From the NCBI RefSeq assembly GCF_014197245.1, contig NZ_JACIFF010000005.1, positions 310,001-374,000 on the forward strand: DNA of 64,000 nucleotides, in the 5' to 3' direction. The notes under the pieces were generated by a model. The model had not been told where the DNA came from. It saw only the letters and a list, made by a program, of their open reading frames with translations, and searched no databases. Made by a program: the position numbers and the translations under genes. This stretch comes from Neolewinella aquimaris (lineage in GTDB: Bacteria > Bacteroidota > Bacteroidia > Chitinophagales > Saprospiraceae). Positions 9,001 to 18,410 of this stretch are shown one piece after another (the stretch's first letter is position 1; every line of letters starts with the position of its first letter).

Positions 9001-9781
9001 AGCCCTGCCCGCCGAGACCATCGCCAAGGTGCTGACGCCGGTAGGTGACCTGAAGGGACTGCTGCAACCCTATCCTTCCTTCGGCGGACGTGCCCCGGAA
9101 CCCTCCGAGCGGTTCGATCGCCGCGTAAGCGAACTGCTGCGACATAAGGGACGGGCCATCACCCTGAACGACTACGAAAGCATCGTCCTGGAAGCCTTCC
9201 CCCGGGTGTACCGCGTGAAGTGCCTGCCCCACACGCTGGGTGTGCGTGGAGATGCGACGAGCGACCTAGAACTGGCCCCCGGCTACGTGACCCTGGTCGT
9301 TATACCGGACGTAGCGCAGGTTTCCGCCGTCAACCCATTCGAGCCGCGCCTGCCCGCCGCCGAGCTGGAGGCCATCCGCGAATATTTTCTGGACAAGATC
9401 TCCCCCTGCGTCCGGCTGCACGTCCTAAACCCGGAGTACGAAACCGTACGGCTTACGCTCTGCGTTCGCTTCCATCCCGGGAAGAGTGCGGCTTTTTATA
9501 AGAAACAACTCCAACTCGACCTGCGCGAGCTCCTGGCTCCCTGGACCCGGGCCGAAGCGGGGGCGGACATCAGTTTCGGGGGGCGCTTTTATTACTCTAC
9601 GGCGGTGCACTTCGTCGAGGAACTGGACTACGTGGATTTCGTCCGCGACCTGCGCATCCTCGACCCCGACACCGGGGAACCGGTGACCTACCAGGCCGCC
9701 CGCCGCGCGCGCTCCGTGCTCACCACCGTCAACGGCACCACCGCTGCCGATACTCACCAAATCATCGTCCTCGAAGACTAA
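6083..9781 (+). CDS. baseplate J-like wedge protein (Pvc11-like)
   Basis: This 1232-residue protein is a large baseplate wedge protein. The N-terminal 350 residues are helical (FWYDYARQVNFYS, LLDLLLEMAGQLATWK). The middle is beta-rich. The C-terminal third carries the baseplate J (gp47) signature: FDRRVSELLRHKGRAITLND, ESIVLEAFPRVYRVKC, PGYVTLVVIPD and a final LDLRELLAPW region. Related eCIS proteins pair with the Pvc12-like protein to build the wedges around the hub. It lies between gp25 and the fibre gene in one operon. Length is within the range seen for Bacteroidota versions. Confidence 0.88.
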   Translation: MSQHFRQVDHPLRRGGLSRPERDNPALDAATAPVDGRGLGDLLRFWYDYARQVNFYSATKGGTDPAVTGDWLDFFRRSIPFQYATIGAFDLEALEDRFRAIYASIETRRTLVSLNPLLDLLLEMAGQLATWKADLAGDVAGLSAIIQGLIDSSLGEPVERLVGLVNGASKWGYRSSMPLGDIGAAFGLPLTATFAVDRSISGRRGSPKNKVLAGRDELAELYRVLWQALEATVDAARDDGRLEDSLRNPASAGTPPSLGLVFSFLLLFRDAQGGLNKLSGKHLDFFYRKTLQLKELPLVNDRAHLIFELGKRVEDSLVLAQGLRFRAGKDAAGQEILFELPEDTVLTKTQVAEVRTLYLDPEKVEDGDIYAAPVANSGDGLGDKFPKGAPPAWPTLGAAAATYTDPETELTTTLPIAEFGLLLASPVFLLKEGKRKVTVTIILGPSVAEEEQFRAVFAGEVVDVFSFEPARGLLAEDYSALFLPYLTTEKEWLPVTGMTVSIGANYPAKELALTLNFTLEPDFPAVLHPELGVLSVAIPGAYPALRLDLNPAQPHRRAWYCHLGQLPVKSVSVTATVCGLRQLAVQNDLATIDPAKPFQPFGPLPKANSSNFYVGSEEVFAKRWTRLDLRLAWLDLPDFTGYYDFYPDPPFVAADVEATVSVRSDFNWVDDPDNSHPLITAGTEVPLTECDALLDDEFLLSLGNSTPLPPCTWPFTLPENISSAASCGVLRLRLGAQDFLHDRFSQAILNVAAENERIVKWNADNEDDDDYPKPLVVINPPYTPTLAGVSIDYQAADSLDDDLRVVHLHPWQGSYAWQGGGAAGAMNATEAMFPLLPTFPHEGHLFLGLSDYQPGELLNLYFELDAPTADPRLEKAEVRWAYLRGNEWIDLLDELQVLADTTDGLLKPGIVRIAVPSAISRAGTTILNPQLHWLRVSVPERSAAVASALLVSTQSAEVVAVTQETNDATRLAEALPAETIAKVLTPVGDLKGLLQPYPSFGGRAPEPSERFDRRVSELLRHKGRAITLNDYESIVLEAFPRVYRVKCLPHTLGVRGDATSDLELAPGYVTLVVIPDVAQVSAVNPFEPRLPAAELEAIREYFLDKISPCVRLHVLNPEYETVRLTLCVRFHPGKSAAFYKKQLQLDLRELLAPWTRAEAGADISFGGRFYYSTAVHFVEELDYVDFVRDLRILDPDTGEPVTYQAARRARSVLTTVNGTTAADTHQIIVLED

Positions 9782-9795
9782 CAAACCATCTCGTC

Positions 9796-11529
9796 ATGCC
9801 CGTCAAAAACCGCACCTCCCTCAAAACGATCTTCACCGGTAAGACCCTGCCCACCCAGGGCAACTACGAAGACCTGATCGACTCCATGCTCAACCGCAAG
9901 GAAGACCAGTTCTTCGGCCTTTGGAGGCAGGGTAAACGCTACTGCCAGGGCGACGTCGTCATCTACGGAAAGAGCCTTTACCTGCTGGCGATCCCGGAGG
10001 TGGAAGAAATGATCCTATGCCCCGGCGACGCTGACCCCCCGGCTCCCGGAAAGCGCAATGGGCCGATGCAGAAACAGCAGCCCGCTAAAACGGCAACCGG
10101 TGACCCGGTCGACCCCCTTTGCATCTGTTCGGACATACCGCCCCCGGACGACAAGGCACGCTGGTGCGAACTGCAACTGGAGGTAGACGACAAGGACTGG
10201 CAGGTCATTCTCGACGACGAAGACGGGGAGCCCACGATCGTGTACAACCTGCGGGCGAAGATCGGGATCGGCACCGATGATCCCGGCACCCGCCTGCAGA
10301 TCTCCGGCTCGGCCGGAGACGTGCAGGTCGATCCGGACGGGGCGGAGCCGACGGTGAGTCTGGTGACCGCCGGCGACGAAACGGAGCGGGTAGACTGGTC
10401 CCTGGGATCGGCCAGCGACTGGGTGACCGACAGCCTCGGCTACGCCTTTTTTAGGCGTTCCGGGGCGTCCCCGCCCAAATTGCTTCTCTTTCTTACCTCC
10501 AGAGACGAACGGCCCGCGGCCGGAGTGGGAACCGACCAGCCGAAGGGTATTCTGCACACGGAGGACGAGGGCTTCGGCCGCTTCGTCGTGAACCACCGGA
10601 AGGGCAACGGGGCGGCATCCGTGCTGCTGGTTGACTGCACGGATGCCGGCAACGGCCATTACCTCCTGAACGGCGTGAATGAGAGCTACGCCTACTGGCA
10701 GACGGACGCCAGCGAGGGTCTGCGCATCATCATGGGAGGCAGCATGGACAAACTGACCGACGAGATGGGGAAGGGGCTCACCGCCGTGGCCATCGACCGC
10801 GAAGGAAACGTTGGGATCGGCACCGAGGAGCCGCGCTCTAAACTCGACGTGACCGAGCCCGATATGGGAACCGTACGGCTGGATTTTTCCAACGACAACG
10901 TCTGCGTCAGCACCATCAACGAACGGCCGCAACCCCGGCCGAGCACCTACCACGCCCTCGGGGTGGACGATGAATTCGCAACGCTGATCACCGATACGCC
11001 GAGTGGATTTGCCTTTAAGGCGGGCCGCCGGTACCAGCAGGGACAGGACTACCAGGTGAACATCAACCAGGGGGAAACCGTGGCTTACCTCTCGCGTACG
11101 GGCCGGTTGGGCCTGCGGACGAACAACCCGCCCGAGGAGTTCGACCTGCACGTCAACGGCCACCAGCTCAGCCAGACCGCTTACCTGGAGACCAACGGTA
11201 AGCGGATCGAGTCGGACGGCAAACTGGACGGGCAGGAGGTGCTCCAACGAATGAAGAAACTCCATCCCATCTACTTCAACTGGCGAAGTAGCGCCAACGC
11301 CCACGACGTAGGACGGCAGATCGGCTTCAACGCCCAGAACGTCTTCGAATGCTTTCCGGAACTGACCAAGACGCTGGGACAGGACAAGACCGTGGCCTAC
11401 GGCAACCTCACCGCCGTACTGACCGCCGCCCTCAAGGAACAGCAGCGCATCATTGAAAAACTGGATCGGCGCATCAGCGACCTGGAGGAGCAGCTCAGCG
11501 GTCCGCCCCGGGGCAAAAACCTAGAGTAA
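9796..11529 (+). CDS. tail-fibre-like protein with C-terminal S74 chaperone domain
   Basis: This 577-residue protein looks like a trimeric fibre. The N terminus (about 1-110) has a KTIFTGKTLPTQGNYEDLID attachment-like segment and a short FGLWRQGKRYCQGDVVIYG carbohydrate-binding-like stretch. The middle contains the GIGTDDPGTRLQISG (~156) and VGIGTEEPRSKLDV (~339) repeats common in fibres. Residues ~458-562 resemble the peptidase S74 intramolecular chaperone: MKKLHPIYFNWR, IGFNAQNVFECFPELTKT, YGNLTAVLTAALKEQQ and a final coiled coil. The usual S-D-x-R-x-K cleavage signature is not clear; the nearest is ESDGKLDG, so autocleavage is uncertain. Its likely role is target recognition. Confidence 0.8.
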   Translation: MPVKNRTSLKTIFTGKTLPTQGNYEDLIDSMLNRKEDQFFGLWRQGKRYCQGDVVIYGKSLYLLAIPEVEEMILCPGDADPPAPGKRNGPMQKQQPAKTATGDPVDPLCICSDIPPPDDKARWCELQLEVDDKDWQVILDDEDGEPTIVYNLRAKIGIGTDDPGTRLQISGSAGDVQVDPDGAEPTVSLVTAGDETERVDWSLGSASDWVTDSLGYAFFRRSGASPPKLLLFLTSRDERPAAGVGTDQPKGILHTEDEGFGRFVVNHRKGNGAASVLLVDCTDAGNGHYLLNGVNESYAYWQTDASEGLRIIMGGSMDKLTDEMGKGLTAVAIDREGNVGIGTEEPRSKLDVTEPDMGTVRLDFSNDNVCVSTINERPQPRPSTYHALGVDDEFATLITDTPSGFAFKAGRRYQQGQDYQVNINQGETVAYLSRTGRLGLRTNNPPEEFDLHVNGHQLSQTAYLETNGKRIESDGKLDGQEVLQRMKKLHPIYFNWRSSANAHDVGRQIGFNAQNVFECFPELTKTLGQDKTVAYGNLTAVLTAALKEQQRIIEKLDRRISDLEEQLSGPPRGKNLE

Positions 11530-11586
11530 TTCCGGTAATGAACCCCCTCCTCACCACATAAACCCAGGCAATTCCTCCCGCTCACC

Positions 11587-14500
11587 ATGTCTACACAGCC
11601 GGCAAAAAGCATACTGAAGAACGACCCGCGCTTCGCGGAGGTGCCCGACTTCCGTACCCTGCGCCAGCGGGGCATCGATCACATTGCCGCGCTGTCCGGA
11701 GACCTGTGGACGGACCACAACCTCCACGACCCCGGCATCACCCTGCTGGAACTGCTCTGCTACGCACTCACCGACCTCGGCTACCGCACGAGCCTCGACG
11801 AGGCGGAAATTTTCGCCCCCGCGGACGCGGAGGGGCCGGACGGTAACTTCTTCACTCCCGCCGAGATCCTGACCAACAATCCGGTCACCGTGCTGGATTA
11901 CCGGAAGATGCTGGTCGACATTCCCGGCGTGCGCAACGCCTGGATTGAAAAGGCGGACGAGCAGGAGGTGCCGCTGTCGTACCGGATACCGACGAAGGAG
12001 GATTGCGAGCCCCGACCGCTCTTTACGCAGGTGGCCGACGGGGATAATTTCGCCAACGTGCGCCTGAACGGATTGTACCGGGTGTTGCTGGATATGGACC
12101 CCCTGCTGAGCAGCGGAGAAGCGGACTGTCGAAAATCGGGCGACCCCTTCGGAGCTACCCTGGCCGAGGTCGACCGCCGGCTCCACGCCCACCGCAACCT
12201 GTGCGAGGACTTTCTGGAAGTGATGGTACTGCGCGACGAGGAGATCGGCTTCTGTCTCGACCTGGAACTCGCCCCGAAGGCGGATCCGGCGGTCGTACTG
12301 ACCGACGTGTTGGAGGCCATCGAAGGGTTCATATCGCCCCGGCCGCGCTTCGCGAGTCTGCAGACCCTACTGACGGAGGGCAAACCCATAGAGGAAATAT
12401 ACCGGGGGCGGCCCTACCTGCCCCAGTACGAAAGCGACCTGGGGGTGACGGCGCTCAGTCACGGCTTCGTGGACACCGAGCAACTGGTGAGCCTGACCCG
12501 GCCGACCGTCCTGCGGACGTCGGACCTCTACCGGGTGATCATGAACGTAGACGGCGTACGCACCATTCGGGAGCTGAAGCTTGCCAATTTTCTCAACGGC
12601 ATCCGGCAAACGGAGGGGGAGGAATGGGCATTGCCCCTGACGCCCGGTCACCGTCCCGTCTTTGCGCCCGAGCGGGGGGTTTACAAATTCAGTAAGGGGC
12701 AGTTGAGTGTTCCCTTTGATCCGACGGCAGTCTTTGCCCGCTTTCGGCGGCGGTTGGGCGACTACCGCAAAACCACCTTTGCCCACGCGGATTTGGACCT
12801 GGCCATCCCCTACGGGAAGCACCGGGGGGACCTGGGGGATTATTACTCCATACAGCACGAGTTACCCGTAGTCTACGGGGTGGGGGAGGGCGATCTTTCG
12901 GGCGACGCCCCGCCCGCGCGCCGGGCCCAGGTGCTGCAGTTGCGGGGTTTTCTCTCCTTCTTCGATCAGTTCCTGGCCAACTACTGCACCCAACTGTTCC
13001 GTACGCGGGAGATCTATTCGTGGCTACCGGGCGCCGGGAAGACCATCTTCGGAAGTCCGGTGAAGGGCGCGCCCGGCGGGGCGGAACTGCTGCGCTTTCC
13101 GGCCACGGCGACGGTGAGGACCGGAGCGACGCCCGTCATCGTACGTAGCCTGACGGCCTACGACCATCCCCTCAACCGGGACCAGGCGGTGGCTTCCCTC
13201 GTACAGGAATTCCGGGCCCTGAGTCTGGATGAACTACGTGGGCGCCTGCGGGTGGAGACGGTGGGGACGGAGTGTTACTATTTCGTCATCGACGACAGCC
13301 GGGGAAAGCCGATCCTGCGTGGGGAGTTGGATTACCGCCAGGAAGCGTCGGCGAGCGAGGCGGGGGAGCAGGCGGTGCTCCAACTGATCTACCAGGGTGG
13401 GGTGGCGGACAACTACCGGCCGGACAATTACCCCGCCGACCACCTGTACGGCTTCACGATTCTGGATGGGGCGACCGACTACGCCACTTTTTTGGATTCC
13501 ATTACGGAAAGTCCGGCGGCATTCGAGCAGAATCGGAATGCGATCCTCGATCACCTGCTGGCGCGCTTCAACGAGAGCTTTACCGACTACGTGCTGCTGA
13601 TGTACGCCCTGAATCAGGCCGCGCCGGATGCGGAAAAGATCATTGCGGACAAGGAACGTTTCCTTGCCGCCTACCCGAAGATCAGCCGGGAACGGGGGAA
13701 GGGGTTCGACTACCGGCGGCCGGATGCGACGGACAATCGCTCGGGGCTCGAGCAACGGATCGGCCACCTAATCGGACTCGAAGGGGGCGGCCCGGCACGC
13801 TTAAATCCGTTCTCCGTTCACCTGCGAAACCAGCGCCAGCGCCTGGTCTGGATCGATCACCGGGGGCGGGTACTGCTGCGAAGCCGGCAGGCGTACGCAA
13901 TCGATGAGGACCTCACCGCACACATAACCCAATTGCTGGATCGTCTGGCCGATCCTTCCGCTTACCGGCGGGAAGACTGTATTTCCGAGGGGATCTATCG
14001 CTACGTATTGATCGACGAAGCGGGGTTGCCGCTGGCGGATTTTCCGGTCACCTTCCCCTCCGCTGCCGCCCGCGATCGAAGTCTGGACTGTACCCGGGCA
14101 TACTTCAGTGATTCGTGGGACCTGATGATCTCGGTGGAGGAAAAAACGAAGGGGGTATATGGGTTTACGTTAGACGGTACGGAGATGGTCGACGGCAACG
14201 AGCTGATCGTTCCCTTCTGGCGGAGTGAAATAGATTTCGCTACAGTGGCCGAAGCTCGGTCGGCCGCCAAGGAACTTTTGTCCGCCATTCGGGCGGGAAC
14301 AGCGAAGATCCGGCGGTACGCCCTGGGCAAGAAGCGGGGGTACGGACTGCGGCTAACCATCCCCGGCGGTCCCGAAAACGCGCCCTCGGCAAAGTACGTC
14401 GACGTGGTCGCTACGCTGGATGAACGGGCCGAACTCGAAGCAGGGCTCAGTGCGTACCACGCCGCCCTGGCCCCCAAATGCGTGGGGATGCGCCTCTCCC

Positions 14501-17500
14501 TCAAGGCAGAGAAGCGGGGGTACTACTTTGCATTACCGGGGGCCGACGGGGAGATCTGGCTGCGCACTCCGGCCCGTTACCCGGACGAGGGCGCCGCGCA
14601 GATCGCCGGTCTGGAACTCCTGGCCGCCGCCCGCCGACCTTCCGCCTACCAGCATACGGAGACGGCGGGGCGATACGGTTTCGATCTGGTCGATGATTCG
14701 GGGGAAGTGATCGGCGATCATCCGGAAACTTTCGCTACGGCCGGGGAACGGGACGGTAAGCTGGTGGAAGTACGGGACTACTTCACCGGTCGCGTGCTCG
14801 ATTTCCGTTACGTCGCGGCCCCCGATCGCTTTTTCTGGCAGGTCCAGGCGGGTACCTCGGGGGCGACCCTGCGCGGTACGCTGCCCTTTGTCAACAGCGA
14901 CGATGCCAAGGAAAACTGGGAGCTCCTGCGGGGAACGATCGTTAGGGAGGCGGACTGGCGGGTAGAGACCGGTGCGGAAAATACCTACGGGGTGAAGGTC
15001 TACCGCGGGGATGGATTGCTCCTTGCGGAAAGCGGCCCCTATCCCGACGAAGCCTCAGCCCGCACCGCCAGAACGGAACTGCGGGAATGGATCGGTCTGG
15101 GAATAACGACGGAGGCATTTACCGTGAAAACGGCGGGTGAATGGTCCTTCCAGCTGTGGCTGGAGGGCGAAGTGGTGCTGCGCGGAACCCGTGGCTATCC
15201 TAACCGAATGGCGGCGGAATGGGCCGCCCTGCTTTTCGGTAAAACTGCCAGTATCCGTGACAATTACCGCGACCGGACGGATCCCGACGGCTGCCTACTC
15301 TCCTTCCTTGTCGTCGACGAAGGTGAAGTCATTGCCGAGCACCCCACTTTCTTGCCGGAGGAAGAGGCCAACGCACTGCGGGAGCGGGTGATCGCATACG
15401 TGGCGGATAACTACGTCGACTGCGCCATCGGTCACCGCGACTTCAGCTGGAGCTACTGCATTAACTGGGAGGCGTGCGACGGTTGCTGTGCACCCCTGCT
15501 CGTCAGCAGCGGGGAGGGTTGGGAAACCGCCATCGCGGCGAAGATGGCCGCGCGGAAGCTCATCGAACTACTCCGGGACGGATCAAGACTGGAAGATTGG
15601 ATAAACGGCGGGAAATTCACCTTCGGCGTCAGCGAAGCCGGACGGCCGCTGGCCGAACACCCTGAGGTTTACGCCACGGAGACGGAGCGGGACGGCGTCC
15701 GTACCGATGCCCTGAACTACCTGGCGAGCTACCACAAACTGTGCGACGGTCCGGAAACGGGATTTACCGGCGAGGACGAGCTGTTCGTGCACTGCAGGAG
15801 CCTACCCATCTGCTGCGCTGAGATGGTGAAAGATCGTGGTCCGGCCGGTAAGGACGACATCCTGAGTGCCTACCGACTTTCCGACGCGGAGGCGGTGGCC
15901 GTGCACCCGGTCCACATCGACACGGCCGCCGAGCGCGATGAGCTGATGGAAGACATTCATGTGGCAAGTGAGGCAGGTGAGCTAGACTACCCTGAGTTTC
16001 GGGCGACAACCTCACGCACCGGCCTGCTGCTGAATCGCTACCACTACGAGTGGACCGTTCCGGGTCTGCCGAGCTTACGCAGCGTGCGGTCTTATGCTAG
16101 CGAAGATGAAGCATTGGATGGTTTTACGGCCGACCTGCCGTGGTTACTTCGAGCAGCCCCGAAGGCCAGAAACTACTTCGAACTGGCCCTGGGCGAAGTA
16201 CTGGATCGTCTTTACGCCACCTGCTGGCCGGAAGATGCCGGCCCCTTCACCGATTACCGCCCCGGCCCCTTCGGCGACGGGAAGTATCTGACCCTAAGCC
16301 GGAAGGACGGTTTTCCGGTCGTCTACCTCCCGCAGGAAGGTGATGCCCTGGCCGGAACTGCCCGTCGCGACTGGCAGACTTACACCCTTCACTATCCCTT
16401 CCGCTATACCGAAGGCGCCGGTTGGAGCTACCACCTCACCGATCCCGACGGCACGACGGAGTGGCTGCGCAGTACCGGTTACTACCCGGATCGTACGGGT
16501 GCCCGCCGCGCCTTTAGCGTACTGCTGGAGCTGCTGAGTTTCCGTCCGAATTATCGCACCGACGATCGCCCCGAAGCGGGGATTTTCCGGCTGGTCGTTA
16601 TCGAGACGCTGCTGGAGGCGAGCATCATCTATGCCGACGTTCCCCCCGAGGTGTCCGAAGAAACGCCTTGCCCGGTCATCTGTCCGGCGGAGTACCCCGC
16701 CGACCGGTATCCGGCAGGGAAGGCGGCCTGGCCCGTCTTTGCGGAATGCCCGGAGGAGGTGCGGGTCGATCCCCTCTGTCCGCGGGCCTGGGGCGAGGGG
16801 CTGGAAACTTTCCTGCTGTACGGTACCAACCCCGACAACTACTACGATTTCCTGGACGCCGGAGCGGGTTGCCGCCACGGATTCCGCGTGGTGAGCGACG
16901 GCTACCGGCTGGCCCGCAGTCCCCGGGAAAGCCACACGCCCACGGAACGGGAGAAATTACTGGACTGGTTGTACGCCTACGCCAACTGCGGGCTGGAAAA
17001 ATCGGAGCGGCCCTACATCCAGTGCGTTAGCTTCGGGAGGGGGGAATACCGTCCCGCCCTGCGACCGGAAGCGGCCGACACGGGCATCGACTGGCTGGCC
17101 ACCGCCCGCTTCGGCACGAAAAAGGAAGCCGAGGATTACTGGGTAGCGGAAATGATCCCCCTGCTCGGCTACGCCCAGGAGGCGGATTTTTACCAGGGGG
17201 CCAGGGCCGAAACGGATACGGAAGGCGCGATGCGCTACCGCCTCGAAGTGGTAAACGACGCGGGCGAGGTGGTCCTGGAAAGCGCGGAGCTGTTTTACCG
17301 GGAGGAGATACCGGAAGTCGTGCGCGAACGGGTCGCCCGGGCGCGCAGCTTTCCCGTCTACCTGTTCCGGGGCAAGTACGGATTCCAGTGCTTCAGTACG
17401 GTCGACGTTCCGGACTTCATTATGCCGTCGGAGTCGCCTTGTGTGCCCGCCGACCTCATCCCCTCTCCCGACGCAAATCAGGATCCGGACGAGACCACCC

Positions 17501-18390
17501 TCTTCGGTGGGGTACTGGAACTGAACGTACGGATTCCCGGAGAAGTGATCTGGGAGAGCACCGACGAATTTACTACGGCAGACGAAGCCTGGGCGGCCTA
17601 CCGCTGCTTCCTGCGATTGCTCGCCGACCGCCGCAACTACCAGCGCAAGCTGCTGACGGATTGCAATCTGTTCGGACTGGAACTAACCCGACCCGATCGG
17701 GTCCTGGCCGAACACCCCCGCCGCTACGGCGGTCCGCAGGCCCTGACCACGGCCCGGGAGCTCACCCTGGCCCGCGTCAACGGGGAGGGAATGCGCCTGG
17801 TGGAACACTTGCTCCTGCGCCCCCGCGATGCTAGTGACAAGACGATTCCGAACGTCTGCCCCGCCCCGCCGCCCGCCGCCGAAACGGCGCGGATCGGCTG
17901 TCCGGACCGCGACCACTGGCCGGCAAATTCGGATCCCACCACGGCAATACTGGAGCCGCCGCCGAAGATCGACCCCTACGGTCCCACACGAAACCTGCTG
18001 GACGAACTGCCCTACGTGCCCGGTGCCGACCCCTATTCGCAGTGGGCGACGATCATCCTGCCGTACTGGCCCCACCGCTTCCAGAACGTCAATTTCCGGT
18101 CCTTCTTCGAAGATTCCCTGCGGCGGGAGGCACCGGCCCACGTGGCCCTTAAGATCTGCTGGCTGGACCCGAAGCAAATGCGGGACTTCGAGCGACGCTA
18201 CCACCGCTGGTTGCAGACCATCGGTTGGGAGGCCGACTGCGGGCGCGGGGCTGCCCAGGATGGCCTCATCGATTTTCTAGCCGGCATGACGTCCGTTTAC
18301 CCGCCCGCCCGCTTACAGGGCGACGACTGTCACGCGGCCGGAACCACCGAAGCGGGGGCGGTCCTGCTGGGCAGTACCCAATTATCCTAA
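11587..18390 (+). CDS. giant Pvc12-like baseplate protein with tandem-repeat insertion
   Basis: This 2267-residue protein has the ends of a Pvc12-like baseplate protein. Near the N terminus is WTDHNLHDPGITLLELLCYA (about residues 38-57), and at the C terminus LVEHLLLRPR, then ILPYWPHRFQN, LRREAPAHVALKICWLD and a helical end. Between about residues 555 and 2070 lies a long run of short modules, each roughly 45-55 residues, recurring as Y-x-F-x-L-x-D-x-x-G-E-V-x-x-x-H-P-x-x-F plus an Ala-rich helix (for example YGFDLVDDSGEVIGDHPETF and FTFGVSEAGRPLAEHPEVYA). The pattern recalls the small beta-alpha YegP/DUF1508 module; that is an inference. Typical Pvc12 homologues are far shorter. The region may form an enlarged baseplate rim. 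Confidence 0.8.
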   Translation: MSTQPAKSILKNDPRFAEVPDFRTLRQRGIDHIAALSGDLWTDHNLHDPGITLLELLCYALTDLGYRTSLDEAEIFAPADAEGPDGNFFTPAEILTNNPVTVLDYRKMLVDIPGVRNAWIEKADEQEVPLSYRIPTKEDCEPRPLFTQVADGDNFANVRLNGLYRVLLDMDPLLSSGEADCRKSGDPFGATLAEVDRRLHAHRNLCEDFLEVMVLRDEEIGFCLDLELAPKADPAVVLTDVLEAIEGFISPRPRFASLQTLLTEGKPIEEIYRGRPYLPQYESDLGVTALSHGFVDTEQLVSLTRPTVLRTSDLYRVIMNVDGVRTIRELKLANFLNGIRQTEGEEWALPLTPGHRPVFAPERGVYKFSKGQLSVPFDPTAVFARFRRRLGDYRKTTFAHADLDLAIPYGKHRGDLGDYYSIQHELPVVYGVGEGDLSGDAPPARRAQVLQLRGFLSFFDQFLANYCTQLFRTREIYSWLPGAGKTIFGSPVKGAPGGAELLRFPATATVRTGATPVIVRSLTAYDHPLNRDQAVASLVQEFRALSLDELRGRLRVETVGTECYYFVIDDSRGKPILRGELDYRQEASASEAGEQAVLQLIYQGGVADNYRPDNYPADHLYGFTILDGATDYATFLDSITESPAAFEQNRNAILDHLLARFNESFTDYVLLMYALNQAAPDAEKIIADKERFLAAYPKISRERGKGFDYRRPDATDNRSGLEQRIGHLIGLEGGGPARLNPFSVHLRNQRQRLVWIDHRGRVLLRSRQAYAIDEDLTAHITQLLDRLADPSAYRREDCISEGIYRYVLIDEAGLPLADFPVTFPSAAARDRSLDCTRAYFSDSWDLMISVEEKTKGVYGFTLDGTEMVDGNELIVPFWRSEIDFATVAEARSAAKELLSAIRAGTAKIRRYALGKKRGYGLRLTIPGGPENAPSAKYVDVVATLDERAELEAGLSAYHAALAPKCVGMRLSLKAEKRGYYFALPGADGEIWLRTPARYPDEGAAQIAGLELLAAARRPSAYQHTETAGRYGFDLVDDSGEVIGDHPETFATAGERDGKLVEVRDYFTGRVLDFRYVAAPDRFFWQVQAGTSGATLRGTLPFVNSDDAKENWELLRGTIVREADWRVETGAENTYGVKVYRGDGLLLAESGPYPDEASARTARTELREWIGLGITTEAFTVKTAGEWSFQLWLEGEVVLRGTRGYPNRMAAEWAALLFGKTASIRDNYRDRTDPDGCLLSFLVVDEGEVIAEHPTFLPEEEANALRERVIAYVADNYVDCAIGHRDFSWSYCINWEACDGCCAPLLVSSGEGWETAIAAKMAARKLIELLRDGSRLEDWINGGKFTFGVSEAGRPLAEHPEVYATETERDGVRTDALNYLASYHKLCDGPETGFTGEDELFVHCRSLPICCAEMVKDRGPAGKDDILSAYRLSDAEAVAVHPVHIDTAAERDELMEDIHVASEAGELDYPEFRATTSRTGLLLNRYHYEWTVPGLPSLRSVRSYASEDEALDGFTADLPWLLRAAPKARNYFELALGEVLDRLYATCWPEDAGPFTDYRPGPFGDGKYLTLSRKDGFPVVYLPQEGDALAGTARRDWQTYTLHYPFRYTEGAGWSYHLTDPDGTTEWLRSTGYYPDRTGARRAFSVLLELLSFRPNYRTDDRPEAGIFRLVVIETLLEASIIYADVPPEVSEETPCPVICPAEYPADRYPAGKAAWPVFAECPEEVRVDPLCPRAWGEGLETFLLYGTNPDNYYDFLDAGAGCRHGFRVVSDGYRLARSPRESHTPTEREKLLDWLYAYANCGLEKSERPYIQCVSFGRGEYRPALRPEAADTGIDWLATARFGTKKEAEDYWVAEMIPLLGYAQEADFYQGARAETDTEGAMRYRLEVVNDAGEVVLESAELFYREEIPEVVRERVARARSFPVYLFRGKYGFQCFSTVDVPDFIMPSESPCVPADLIPSPDANQDPDETTLFGGVLELNVRIPGEVIWESTDEFTTADEAWAAYRCFLRLLADRRNYQRKLLTDCNLFGLELTRPDRVLAEHPRRYGGPQALTTARELTLARVNGEGMRLVEHLLLRPRDASDKTIPNVCPAPPPAAETARIGCPDRDHWPANSDPTTAILEPPPKIDPYGPTRNLLDELPYVPGADPYSQWATIILPYWPHRFQNVNFRSFFEDSLRREAPAHVALKICWLDPKQMRDFERRYHRWLQTIGWEADCGRGAAQDGLIDFLAGMTSVYPPARLQGDDCHAAGTTEAGAVLLGSTQLS

Positions 18391-18410
18391 ACCAGAAAAT
18401 ATAGCAAGCC

